Source: Sphingorhabdus sp. SMR4y
Lineage (GTDB): Bacteria > Pseudomonadota > Alphaproteobacteria > Sphingomonadales > Sphingomonadaceae
Assembly (NCBI RefSeq): GCF_002218195.1
Contig: NZ_CP022336.1
Coordinates: 3,281,001 to 3,345,000 of the forward strand
Length of the DNA stretch: 64,000 nucleotides
Reading direction: 5' to 3'
Part shown: positions 27,029 through 35,077 of the stretch, piece by piece
How positions within the stretch are numbered: position 1 is the first letter of the stretch
Layout of the letters: each line of letters opens with the position of its first letter
Notes under the pieces: model-generated
Told to the model about the DNA's origin: nothing
Database searches by the model: none
What the model saw: the letters and a program-made list of their open reading frames with translations, nothing else
Position numbers and translations under genes: made by a program

Positions 27029-27889
27029 ATGACCTTCACTCTCGATCGTTTCGACCTCGACGCTTTCGTCGCTGCCACTCTCACCGAAGACCTTGGCGCG
27101 GCTTATGGGGCAGGGGGGCGTGATGTGACTTCGGAAGCCGTCATTCCCGCCGATGCGATATTCTCCGGCGTGATGGACAGTCGTCATAATGCGGTGATCG
27201 CCGGACTGCCGATTGCCGAGGCTTTTTTCCGCTATCTCGATCCCGATGTGGAGATTGAAATCCTGGTCGCGGAAGGCGAGGCGGTGGCGGAAGGCACCGA
27301 TATCATGCGGCTGAAAGGCAAGGGTCGGGCGATGCTGACCGCCGAACGCAGCGCGCTCAATACGGTGCAGCATCTGACCGGCATTGCGAGCATGACCAGC
27401 GATTATGTGCGGCGGATCGCCGGGACCGGGTGCACGTTGCTCGACACGCGCAAGACGATACCGGGGCTGCGGGTGCTGGAGAAATATGCGACGCGGATGG
27501 GCGGGGCTCAGAACCATCGCATGGGCCTGTGGGACGCGGCGATGATCAAGGATAATCATGTCGCGGTGGCGGGGTCGGTCGGCGAGGCGGTCCGGCGTGC
27601 CCGGGAAGCGGGCGTCGAAAATATCATCTGCGAAGTCGACCGGGTGGACCAGATCGAACCGGCCTTGGCGGCGGGGGCGACGCATCTTCTGCTCGACAAT
27701 ATGGAACCGGCGACCCTGCGCGGGGCGGTGACGCTGATCGGGGGACGGGTAAAGACCGAAGCGAGCGGCGGCGTGACGCTGGAGACGATCCGCGACAAGG
27801 CGGAGACCGGCGTGGATTATATTTCGGTGGGGCGTTTGACGCAGAGCGCGCCGGCGGCGGATATCGGGCTGGATTTTGCACAGGTGTAG
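27029..27889 (+). CDS. nadC: Nicotinate-nucleotide pyrophosphorylase (carboxylating)
   Basis: A 286-residue quinolinate phosphoribosyltransferase that converts quinolinate and PRPP to nicotinate mononucleotide, the step after NadA. I start at ATG 27029, giving MTFTLDRFDL; the open frame upstream adds 14 unlikely residues. The active-site pieces are visible: ERSALNTVQHLTGIAS, DTRKTIPGLR, GGAQNHRMGLWDAAMIKDNH and the C-terminal EASGGVTLETI with DYISVGRLT. It is cut off from nadA by the GIY-YIG element and the HTH gene. Confidence 0.96.
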   Translation: MTFTLDRFDLDAFVAATLTEDLGAAYGAGGRDVTSEAVIPADAIFSGVMDSRHNAVIAGLPIAEAFFRYLDPDVEIEILVAEGEAVAEGTDIMRLKGKGRAMLTAERSALNTVQHLTGIASMTSDYVRRIAGTGCTLLDTRKTIPGLRVLEKYATRMGGAQNHRMGLWDAAMIKDNHVAVAGSVGEAVRRAREAGVENIICEVDRVDQIEPALAAGATHLLLDNMEPATLRGAVTLIGGRVKTEASGGVTLETIRDKAETGVDYISVGRLTQSAPAADIGLDFAQV

Positions 27890-28676
27890 AAAGCGTCATC
27901 CCAGCGGAGGCTGGAATCCAAACCGATCGTCCGAAGGACGTGGACTTTGGGCTGGGCCGCAGCCTTCGCTGGGGCGACGAATATGTCTATTCTTGTCATT
28001 GGCCATGGTCGCAACACCCGCCCAAGCCCAATCCTACCAGTGCCGCCCGCCGTCCGGCCTCAGCGCCCCCGCCGAGCGCAAACCCGCCTCCGAGCCCCGC
28101 CGTACTCCGCCCGTCACCAGCTATACGCTGGCGCTCAGCTGGTCGCCGGAATATTGCCGGACCCGCAAGGACAGCCATCGCGACAAGACGCAGTGCAGCG
28201 GGGACGACGGCAGTTTCGGCTTCATTCTTCACGGCCTGTGGCCCGACACGCGCGGGCCGGCCTATCCGCAATATTGCGCGCCGACCCGGGCGCTGCCGCC
28301 GGCGGTCATAAAGCGCAATTTCTGCATGATGCCGTCGACCAGAATGATGGCGCATGAATGGGCCAAGCACGGGACCTGCATGACCAGGCGGCCCGAGACC
28401 TATTTCCGCGTGTCGCGGATAATGTTCGATGCGGTGCGCTTTCCGGACATGGATCGGTTGTCGCGCAAGCCGCTGACGGCAGGCCAGTTTCGCAACGCCT
28501 TCGCCGCGGCGAACGAGGGGCTTCAACCCGATATGCTGCGGCTGAAAATCAACCGGCGCGGCTGGCTGCAGGAAGTGAAGCTCTGTCTCGGCAAGAGTTT
28601 CCGGCCACAACGCTGTCCTGCCTATATGCGGGCGGCGAAGGACGACAGGCCGGTCAAGATCTGGCGCGGGGGGTGA
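27876..28676 (+). CDS. Ribonuclease T2 family protein, start uncertain
   Basis: A secreted RNase T2 that cleaves RNA through 2',3'-cyclic phosphates in the periplasm. Both active-site boxes are present: CAS-I FILHGLWPD and CAS-II HEWAKHGTC. Cysteines are plentiful, as in this disulfide-rich family. A convincing signal peptide, RRICLFLSLAMVATPAQA, reads in frame, but no ATG or GTG precedes it: the only upstream start-like codon is TTG 27876, inside nadC, and the frame from there runs through a repeat element. Starts inside the signal (TTG 27993, ATG 28005) would damage it. The repeat may have displaced the original start, or a rare codon is used. Confidence 0.82.
   Translation: MHRCRKRHPSGGWNPNRSSEGRGLWAGPQPSLGRRICLFLSLAMVATPAQAQSYQCRPPSGLSAPAERKPASEPRRTPPVTSYTLALSWSPEYCRTRKDSHRDKTQCSGDDGSFGFILHGLWPDTRGPAYPQYCAPTRALPPAVIKRNFCMMPSTRMMAHEWAKHGTCMTRRPETYFRVSRIMFDAVRFPDMDRLSRKPLTAGQFRNAFAAANEGLQPDMLRLKINRRGWLQEVKLCLGKSFRPQRCPAYMRAAKDDRPVKIWRGG
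27894..27979. repeat. Inverted-repeat doublet, family CATCCCAGCGGAGGCTGG
   Basis: The left arm CGTCATCCCAGCGGAGGCTG (27894-27913) is matched in opposite orientation by the right arm ending CAGCCTTCGCTGGGGCGACG (27960-27979), 17 of 20 positions pairing. It fills the gap between nadC and the RNase T2 signal peptide and directly abuts the latter. Confidence 0.75.
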
Positions 28677-28959
28677 TTTCGCGGTCCGCCCAGTCGGTCA
28701 GACTGATCATGACTTTGGCCAGTTCCAGACCCTTGGCCGTCAACTGATATCCAGCAGATTGATGCTCAATAATCCCCAGGGATTTCAAGTCTCCAAGCCG
28801 GGCGTTGAGCGTTGTCGGGGACAGCATATCGCATGATTCTTGTAGTGCGCGGAATGTAAACGGCCCGTTTCGCAGCTCCCACATGATCCGCAAGGCCCAT
28901 CTTTTTCCCAGTGTTTCCAGTAGGATCATAATGGGGCGGTTGCTTTTCTGGTCGTTCAA
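28654..28959 (-). CDS. HxlR-family transcriptional regulator
   Basis: A 101-residue winged-helix protein of the HxlR (MarR-like) type, sensing redox or electrophile signals in several members. I choose TTG 28959 because it follows AAGGAAACAAGC and gives a short lead into LLETLGKRWALRIMWEL, the typical HxlR opening; the longer open frame starts in the neighbouring gene. The wing and recognition helix are in FRALQESCDMLSPTTLNARL, with one cysteine (in ESCD). It is divergent from a CMD-family gene across a region with repeated palindromic half-sites, so it probably controls both. Confidence 0.88.
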   Translation of the reverse strand: MNDQKSNRPIMILLETLGKRWALRIMWELRNGPFTFRALQESCDMLSPTTLNARLGDLKSLGIIEHQSAGYQLTAKGLELAKVMISLTDWADREITPRARS

Positions 28960-28977
28960 GCTTGTTTCCTTCTTGAC

Positions 28978-29007
28978 GCTACATATATAGTAGCATAGTT
29001 TTGCTAC
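28978..29007. promoter_or_regulatory. Likely HxlR operator in the divergent promoter region
   Basis: Three half-sites alternate in orientation: GCTAC (28978-28982), GTAGC (28990-28994), GCTAC (29003-29007). They form two overlapping dyads with spacers of 7 and 8 bases, in the 73 bases between the hxlR-type start and the CMD-family start. Confidence 0.6.
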
Positions 29008-29032
29008 AGAAACTATAGCGAGGAGTAGAAGC

Positions 29033-29581
29033 ATGGGCAATATTTTGGCCCCTGTCATGCCGCCCTATTCACCCGAGTTGACGGCAGTGATGCAACAATA
29101 TCCCCAGCAGGACGACTATTTGCTGACACTGTTCCGGGTTTTCGCGAACAGTATGCGGTTTGCGAAAAAAGCGGTGCCCAATCTGCTCGACAAGGGTAGC
29201 CCGCTAGTTATCCGAGAGCGTGAAATCGTCGTTCTCCGGACGACCGCCAATGCTCAATGCGAATATGAATGGGGCGTCCATGTCGCCATATTCGCATCCG
29301 CGGCGGGATTTTCTGAAGCGCAAATCATCGCCACAAAAAATGGCAAATACGACGATCCCGTATGGAACGAGAAGGAAAAATGCCTGCTGGCATCCGTTGA
29401 TGATCTGTGCCGCTCGGGATCCATGGCTGAAGACAATCTTGCATCGTTTCAGCGGTTTTGGTCCAGAGAGGAGCAGATGGAAATCCTCGCACTGTGCGGC
29501 ACTTACCATACGGTCAGTTTCGTTGCCAATTGCTCGGAAATCGGACTTGAGGATTTTGCCGCCCGTTTTCCGGCGGCCTAG
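29033..29581 (+). CDS. Carboxymuconolactone decarboxylase (AhpD-like) family protein
   Basis: A 182-residue alpha-helical CMD-family protein. The core helix carries REREIVVLRTTANAQCEYEW followed by GVHVAIF; the usual AhpD pair CXXC is replaced by C-E-Y-E, so only one of the two redox cysteines is left, with the conserved histidine three residues further on. Family members act as peroxidase-linked or decarboxylating enzymes; with one cysteine a thiol-disulfide cycle like AhpD is unlikely. It is divergent from the HxlR regulator and a probable target of it, and overlaps the DUF4112 gene by 4 bases at its 3' end. Confidence 0.87.
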   Translation: MGNILAPVMPPYSPELTAVMQQYPQQDDYLLTLFRVFANSMRFAKKAVPNLLDKGSPLVIREREIVVLRTTANAQCEYEWGVHVAIFASAAGFSEAQIIATKNGKYDDPVWNEKEKCLLASVDDLCRSGSMAEDNLASFQRFWSREEQMEILALCGTYHTVSFVANCSEIGLEDFAARFPAA

Positions 29582-30000
29582 AATTCGATTGTCCGCGTTC
29601 CCGGATGATGCTTGTCGAGATGCTTGCGGATGATTTTCAGGTTCTTGCTGTTCGAGCGCCAGAGAAAGTCGAACAGGTCACCGGCCAGGGGTATTGCGCC
29701 CAGCGCCGTATCAATGCCGACATTGGCCGCCATGCGGGTCAGTTGCAGCCTGGACATGCCGAGATTGCGGGCCTCCCAGACGATATAGGCACCCATGATG
29801 GCGGTCGCGATATCGCCGACCACCGGGATCAGGCCGACGAGTGAATCGAGGCCGATGGGCCGGTTGATGCCGGGGATGACAAAGGCCCGTTCCAGCACTT
29901 TTTCCATCGCTTCGACGCGGGTGCGCACCGCTTGTGGATCGCGGCTGACGTCGGGCAATTGCTCGGCGAGGCGTTTTAACTGTTCTTCGGAAATGGCCAT
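29578..30000 (-). CDS. DUF4112 membrane-associated protein
   Basis: A 140-residue protein of the DUF4112 family. The signature is the pair of amphipathic hairpins with GLIPVVGDIATAIMGAYIVWEA and GAIPLAGDLFDFLWRSN, which are probably re-entrant or short membrane segments, after a soluble helical N-terminus. ATG 30000 is chosen because GGGAGG stands 4 bases upstream. Function is unknown. It lies downstream of two peptide-binding lipoproteins, 31 bases after the second one's stop on the same strand. Confidence 0.87.
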   Translation of the reverse strand: MAISEEQLKRLAEQLPDVSRDPQAVRTRVEAMEKVLERAFVIPGINRPIGLDSLVGLIPVVGDIATAIMGAYIVWEARNLGMSRLQLTRMAANVGIDTALGAIPLAGDLFDFLWRSNSKNLKIIRKHLDKHHPGTRTIEF

Positions 30001-30031
30001 GCGACCTCCCTGTCTTAGACTACTCATACAG

Positions 30032-31519
30032 TCAGGATATGGGGATGCCGACCAGATTATTCAATGGATGCCATCCACGCGGGTTGACCGCAAAGCCGCG
30101 CTGCCCCGGCCGGGCAATAGACCAGCGTATCGGAACCGCGATGGGAATGAAATTATAGTGATCGACGAGCAGTTGCTCGACCTCGGCATAGAGCCGGGCC
30201 TTGATCTGCAAATTGGTCGCCGCATCGGCTTCGTTAATCCTTGAATCGGCATCGTTCAGGCAGACGGTCGTCTTGAAGCAGGTGAACTGCTTCAAGAACC
30301 ATTGGGCGCTGTCATAGGGAGCGATTTCGTCCAGCAACTGGACATCGGCTCTCTGGTTCAATGCGACCTTCCGCGCGTCCAGGCCCACTCTCCGGAGATC
30401 GGACTGGATGCGCTTGAACAGGATGTCGGCGCCGGCTGCATCGGGCAGCGCGATGGCCAGTGGCACGACTGGCCCTTCCGTGGCCTTCCAGCGGCTGACA
30501 TGGTCTCTGGCGAAGGCTATCCGGTCCTGCATAGTCATGCCGGCCCAATCGGGATAAGCGTTGATCCCCTCTACATCGAGCGCTTCGGGGATGATCTTGA
30601 GCCGGCTTTGCCAGGCGCTGACACCGGGAAAGGAGGTCAGCAAGGCCGGACGGTTGATCGCCATCGCCAAAATCTCCCGGTTGCCGGGAACCGCCCAGAA
30701 ACCATTGGCGCGAATGAAGCGCAATCCGAACAGGCCGGCGACCGGATCGAGCCGCAAGTCGCCGCTGCTGATGTCGCCGGCATCGACGAGCGGGAGATGA
30801 TGATATTTGCCGTTCAGCACCACTTGCACGGCACCGGCACGATATCGGGAAATGGCTACGGCTGCCGGATCACTGCGCAGCGAGACCCAGCGGTCATCCT
30901 CTTCTTCTTCATCGTCTTCTTCCTGTGACGGTTCATCGAAGAGCGACAGTTTGATCCCGTTGTCCTCGCTCAGCAGGCGCATGGGGCCGGCGCCATGGCC
31001 TGCCCGAAACAGTCCGAGCTCGGGCTGGGCAAGCAACTGCAGGAAATTGGGGTGCGGGGCATCCAGTTTGATTTCGATCACCCGGCCGGTCATCGACACC
31101 ACTTCGTCGACCACCGACACGTCATATTGCAACCGGCTTTTGCGCAATTCGCGAAAACGTTCGCGGAGCAGCCGGGCCACCCGCTCGGCGGTGATCTGCC
31201 GGCCATCGTCCCATTTCGCATCGTACAGGCGGAATATGTAGCTGAGACCATCATCCGAAACGATCCAGCGGGCCGCCAGTGCGGGCACAACCCGGCCTTC
31301 TGCGTCCAGTCCGACGAGGCCCTTGGCCATTGCCGCGCGCATGGTCGAGGAAGCGAAATTCAGGCGTGTCCCGATCGGATTGATCCGCGTTTCGCCGTCT
31401 TCAATCACGGTAACCCGGACCTGGTCCTCGTTTCCGGCGAAGCCGCACGCTGCGAGCGCCGCCACCCCAAGAGCTGCCACAAGGCCATTGAGCCAGAAGG
31501 AGGATCGGAAACGCATCAT
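30032..31519 (-). CDS. Peptide/nickel-type (SBP family 5) solute-binding lipoprotein 1
   Basis: A 495-residue extracytoplasmic binding protein with a lipoprotein signal ending in LAAC (cysteine at residue 25). The SBP_bac_5 fold is recognisable from LAARWIVSDDGLSYIFRLYD and the later lobe with GLRFIRANGFWAVPGNREILAMAINR. Unusually it holds a very acidic stretch of about a dozen Glu/Asp near residues 198-210. It overlaps the second binding-protein gene by 4 bases, so both come from one transcript, but no permease or ATPase gene is nearby. Some proteins of this fold act in sensing or in cell-wall peptide recycling rather than import. Confidence 0.85.
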   Translation of the reverse strand: MMRFRSSFWLNGLVAALGVAALAACGFAGNEDQVRVTVIEDGETRINPIGTRLNFASSTMRAAMAKGLVGLDAEGRVVPALAARWIVSDDGLSYIFRLYDAKWDDGRQITAERVARLLRERFRELRKSRLQYDVSVVDEVVSMTGRVIEIKLDAPHPNFLQLLAQPELGLFRAGHGAGPMRLLSEDNGIKLSLFDEPSQEEDDEEEEDDRWVSLRSDPAAVAISRYRAGAVQVVLNGKYHHLPLVDAGDISSGDLRLDPVAGLFGLRFIRANGFWAVPGNREILAMAINRPALLTSFPGVSAWQSRLKIIPEALDVEGINAYPDWAGMTMQDRIAFARDHVSRWKATEGPVVPLAIALPDAAGADILFKRIQSDLRRVGLDARKVALNQRADVQLLDEIAPYDSAQWFLKQFTCFKTTVCLNDADSRINEADAATNLQIKARLYAEVEQLLVDHYNFIPIAVPIRWSIARPGQRGFAVNPRGWHPLNNLVGIPIS

Positions 31520-33057
31520 CGCCTTATACGCAGAGTGCGGCTGGGATGCACATTGGAAATATTATCTTTCCAACCCGCAATCCGCTCAGCCACCAGACTT
31601 CGGGTGACATAGAAATAGAGCGGCAGGACGGGCATGTCAGCGACCAATATTGCCTCCGCTTGCCGCATCAGCGATTGCCGTCGAGCCGGGTCCGGTTGAG
31701 CGATCGCCAGCGCCAGAATCTTGTCATATTCCGGATTGTCATAGCCCGCGTAATTGCCCGCGCCATTGGTCTGCTGATGAACCAGAAGGAAATTTTCGGC
31801 TGTCGGCAGATCGGCAATCCAGCCGGACCGAGCGAGCGAGAATTCGTGCCGGCGCAGCGCCGCAAAATGCAGGGCAGCCTCGCTGTTGAACAGGCTGGCC
31901 TCGACCGCAAGCGGCTGCCACATGGCGGCCAGTGCAACGGCAACCCGGCGATGTTCGGCGGAACTGTTGAATCGAATCTCGAACCGCAGGGGATTGGCCG
32001 CGTCGACACCGGCTGATGTCAGCAGAGTGCGCGCGGCTTGCAAGCGCTTCTCGCGGGGCCAGTCCGCCCATTCCGGCCGCATCGGTTCCGTTCCGGCGAG
32101 GCCGGGAGGGAGCAGACCCCAGGCCGGAATATTTCCGACCCCGAGCACCTTGTCGGCTATCCATTCGCGTTCCACCGCCATCGACAGGGCCTTGCGGACC
32201 CTCGCGTCGTCGAAAGGCGCTGTGCGGGTGTTAAAAGCGAAGTAATAGCTGCCGAGATAGGGAACGCTATGGATGATCTCCGGATGGTTCTGCTTGAGCC
32301 ATTGGTGCCGGCTGGCCGGATAATCCGCGGCAATGTCCGCACCGCCGGCCAAGAACAAACGCATGGCTGACAGGCTGTCATCCATAGGTTTCCAGATTAC
32401 GGTCGGGGTGGGGGCGTTTCCATCGTGCCACAGCGGATTGCGCTCCAGCCGGGCGTGATCGTTCAATTTCCAGTCGGCCAGTCGATAGGGGCCGCTGGCG
32501 ATCATCGGCCGGTCTGAGGTCCATTGGTCTCCGGCCTGGTGTATCCGGTGTAGAGGGATCGCGGCCAGAGCCGGATGGGCCAGCAGCGCGGGCAGGGATG
32601 GATCGGGCGAGGCAAGCGTGACAATCACCCTGGTCCTGTCGGGCGCTGTGACGCTCGTGATATTGCCGAACAGGGCCAGCGCAGGCGCTGCTGTCCCGGA
32701 CGCGCGCAGGCGACGCAGCAGAGCCGGGAAAAGTTCGGCATCAAAAGCGGTGCCATCGGAGAAGCGCAAATTTTCCCGCAAGGCAAATGTCCAGATCAGG
32801 CCATCAGACGAATTCTGCCAGCTCTTTGCCAGGCCCGGCTCCGCCACGCCTCCGGCATCCAGACGAGTCAATCCCTCGAACTGGTCTGCGGCAACCCGAA
32901 GTGACGACAGGTCGGAGATTTTCTGCGGGTCGAGCCCCTTGATCTCCGAATCGGACAAGCGAACGATTTGCGCCGGGCCGGGCGCGCTGTCGACCGCCGG
33001 GCCGCTGTCGCAGGCAATCAGCAACAGGCAGGTGCAGAGAAGAGCGATATAGCGCAT
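31516..33057 (-). CDS. Peptide/nickel-type (SBP family 5) solute-binding lipoprotein 2
   Basis: A 513-residue binding lipoprotein, signal MRYIALLCTCLLLIAC with the lipidated cysteine at residue 16. Family features include LAKSWQNSSDGLIWTFALRE, the hinge with SGPYRLADWK, and FAFNTRTAPFDDARVRKALSMAVER, close to OppA/DppA proteins that bind peptides with the backbone at this region. It is the first gene of a two-gene unit with the other SBP5 lipoprotein. The two share fold and order but little sequence, so they are old paralogues or bind different ligands. Confidence 0.88.
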   Translation of the reverse strand: MRYIALLCTCLLLIACDSGPAVDSAPGPAQIVRLSDSEIKGLDPQKISDLSSLRVAADQFEGLTRLDAGGVAEPGLAKSWQNSSDGLIWTFALRENLRFSDGTAFDAELFPALLRRLRASGTAAPALALFGNITSVTAPDRTRVIVTLASPDPSLPALLAHPALAAIPLHRIHQAGDQWTSDRPMIASGPYRLADWKLNDHARLERNPLWHDGNAPTPTVIWKPMDDSLSAMRLFLAGGADIAADYPASRHQWLKQNHPEIIHSVPYLGSYYFAFNTRTAPFDDARVRKALSMAVEREWIADKVLGVGNIPAWGLLPPGLAGTEPMRPEWADWPREKRLQAARTLLTSAGVDAANPLRFEIRFNSSAEHRRVAVALAAMWQPLAVEASLFNSEAALHFAALRRHEFSLARSGWIADLPTAENFLLVHQQTNGAGNYAGYDNPEYDKILALAIAQPDPARRQSLMRQAEAILVADMPVLPLYFYVTRSLVAERIAGWKDNISNVHPSRTLRIRR

Positions 33058-33136
33058 GGGACCTGTCTAGATGGTTTTGCCGCCTCGACAAAGTGCAACT
33101 CTTGTGCTTGTTCATTGCCCCTAGGAGAAATGCTGC

Positions 33137-34318
33137 ATGACCGGTTTACAATATGATATTTCCAATATCGGCGAGGTCGGACCCAATATTCTGGCGCTGC
33201 TTCCCGAAATTGCGGCGCGCGCGGCGGAAACCGAGAAGGCGCGGCGCCTGCCGGCTGATCTTGCTGCAAAACTGGCCGGTGCCGGTGCTTTCAATCTGTC
33301 CAAGCCGGCGTCGCTCGGCGGACTGGAACTGGAGCCGCTCGACTTCATGAAAATTGTCGCCACGGTAGCCGAGGCAGATGCCAGTGCCGGCTGGTGCGTG
33401 ATGATAGCGGTCACATCGACGCTCGGTGCTGCCTATATGCCGGAACCGGCGGCGCGCGAAATATTTGGCGCAGAAGACGTGATCACCGGCGGTGTTTTCG
33501 CACCGATGGGCAAGGCCGTAGACAAGGGTGATCATTATCTGCTGAGCGGCCAATGGCAATGGGGGTCGGGTTCGGCCAATTGCTCATGGCTGGGGGGTGG
33601 CGCGATGATCTTCAAGGATGGCGAGTTGCAGAAATTCGACAATGGCGCGCCCTATCACCGGATGCTGTTCTTTCCGGCCAAGGACGTTGCCTTCATCGAC
33701 AGCTGGCATGTTTCGGGGCTGAAGGGGACGGGTTCGGGCGACTTTTCCATCGAGGGCCTGAAAGTCCCCAAGGAGCGCAGCGTCTCTTTTGTCGGTGACC
33801 GGCCACGCGATCCGGCTGCCTTGTACAAATTCCCGCTCTTTGGCCTGCTGGCTCTGGGAGTCTCATCCGTCGCCTTGGGCAATGCTCGCGCCGCGCTGGA
33901 AGAAATCGGCACCGTAGCAATCAACAAGAATACACCCGGTGGGGGTCGGTCAATGGCGCAGCGGGCCACGGTACAGGCGGAGCTGGCGCGGGCAACCGCC
34001 TTGCTCGGCGGTGCCTTCGGCTATCTGGAAAATGCCATTGCCCAATGCTGGAGCGAAGCGCAGGGCAGTGCGGACATTTCCGTGAAGGGGCGGGCCAATC
34101 TGCGCCTTGCCTGTACCCATGCCACGGAAATCTCCGCGGAAATCTGCAAGACCGCCTATACGCTTGGCGGCGGTGGCGCTGTCTATTCGGACAACAGCCT
34201 GCAACGTCGCTTCCGCGATGCCCATGTCGCCACGCAGCATATCGCGACCGCTCCTGCGGTGTTCGAGCTGGCCGGCCGGATATTGCTGGACCAGCCCGTC
34301 GACATGGCGATGCTGTAA
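33137..34318 (+). CDS. Acyl-CoA dehydrogenase-fold flavin-dependent monooxygenase
   Basis: A 393-residue protein of the HsaA/DszC/IacA-like class D flavoprotein monooxygenases, which use reduced flavin from a partner reductase to hydroxylate aromatic or related rings. It has the fold of acyl-CoA dehydrogenases (DASAGWCVMIA, GQWQWGSGSANCSW, GLKGTGSGDFSIEGLKVP) but lacks the catalytic glutamate and the GTNEI tail, and ends with the Acyl-CoA_dh_2-type YTLGGGGAVYSDNSLQRRFRD region split as usual. A reductase gene is not adjacent. Substrate unknown. It is divergent from the binding-protein pair. Confidence 0.85.
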   Translation: MTGLQYDISNIGEVGPNILALLPEIAARAAETEKARRLPADLAAKLAGAGAFNLSKPASLGGLELEPLDFMKIVATVAEADASAGWCVMIAVTSTLGAAYMPEPAAREIFGAEDVITGGVFAPMGKAVDKGDHYLLSGQWQWGSGSANCSWLGGGAMIFKDGELQKFDNGAPYHRMLFFPAKDVAFIDSWHVSGLKGTGSGDFSIEGLKVPKERSVSFVGDRPRDPAALYKFPLFGLLALGVSSVALGNARAALEEIGTVAINKNTPGGGRSMAQRATVQAELARATALLGGAFGYLENAIAQCWSEAQGSADISVKGRANLRLACTHATEISAEICKTAYTLGGGGAVYSDNSLQRRFRDAHVATQHIATAPAVFELAGRILLDQPVDMAML

Positions 34319-34382
34319 CAATCGGATTGATATCCAGAAAATGGACCGTCACGCTTGTCGTCGCTGCGCCGGTTTTTAAAAC

Positions 34383-34469
34383 TGGTGCGGACGGCGGGAC
34401 TCGAACCCGCACACCCATTTCGGATAGCAGATTTTAAGTCTGCTGCGTCTACCATTTCGCCACGTCCGC
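34383..34469 (-). tRNA. tRNA-Leu (anticodon TAA)
   Basis: An 87-base cloverleaf on the minus strand. The acceptor stem is GCGGACG/CGTCCGC with A and an encoded CCA at the 3' end. The anticodon arm is GCAGACTTAAAATCTGC, giving a TAA anticodon. The long variable arm expected of leucine tRNA and the T-arm CGGGTTCGAGTCCCG are visible. Confidence 0.97.
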
Positions 34470-34565
34470 ACCGGTAGCTCCAGCTTTCGCCGGAGCCTAG
34501 CGACAAGCATTATTGCGCGGGCGCGGTCAAGTCCACAGACGCAAATTAGCAGAATATTTCGTTAA

Positions 34566-34847
34566 TCAGCCCTTGTTCAGCCGCTCGCGGATTTCCTTGC
34601 CGGGCTTGAAATAGGGCACTCGCTTGGCAGGAACCTCCACCGATTCACCCGTGCGCGGGTTGCGGCCGGTGCGCGGATTGCGCTGGCGGGTCGAGAAAGC
34701 GCCGAATCCGCGGAGTTCCACGCGTCCGCCATCAGCCAGTTTCTGGCTGATCTGATTGAAAAACAGATCGACTATCTTCTCGATTTCATCCGGTTTCAAT
34801 TCCGGATTTTCTTCAGCCAGTTTTTCCAATAATTCTGAACGTATCAT
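34566..34847 (-). CDS. ihfB: Integration host factor, beta subunit
   Basis: A 93-residue DNA-bending protein of the HU/IHF family. The two-helix base is followed by [21 protein letters not shown], the beta-ribbon arm with the DNA-intercalating proline segment RNPRTG, and the closing [16 protein letters not shown]. The start and RGFGAFS region are of IHF-beta type rather than HU. Position just downstream of rpsA on the same strand is the usual arrangement in proteobacteria. Confidence 0.95.
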   Translation of the reverse strand: MIRSELLEKLAEENPELKPDEIEKIVDLFFNQISQKLADGGRVELRGFGAFSTRQRNPRTGRNPRTGESVEVPAKRVPYFKPGKEIRERLNKG

Positions 34848-35016
34848 CGGTGCGCCTTTCCGATTTCCGGTCGATCCAATGAACTTCCCTGCAGGAAACT
34901 TTCGGAATCGGGCGGTCTGTCAATTTTTAGACTCTCATTGATGCCAGAAATTCTGTCTATTTTCAATGGTCTTGGCAACCTTGTCAAAAACCGGTGTCAA
35001 ATGGGATGTGCCATAG

Positions 35017-35046
35017 AAAAAGCCCGCCCCGATCGAGGGGCGGGCT
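35017..35046 (-). terminator. Rho-independent terminator after rpsA
   Basis: On the minus strand: AGCCCGCCCC, a TCGATC loop, GGGGCGGGCT, then TTTTT. The ten-base-pair GC-rich stem stands 32 bases after the rpsA stop codon and separates it from ihfB. Confidence 0.92.
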
Positions 35047-35077
35047 CTTCCGTAAATTTCCAACTGAGAATGAAGGA

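Noticed and set aside
27947-28357. An alternative reading frame starting MSILVIGHGR over the RNase T2 gene
   Set aside because: It has no family signature, while the other frame carries both RNase T2 active-site boxes and a signal peptide.
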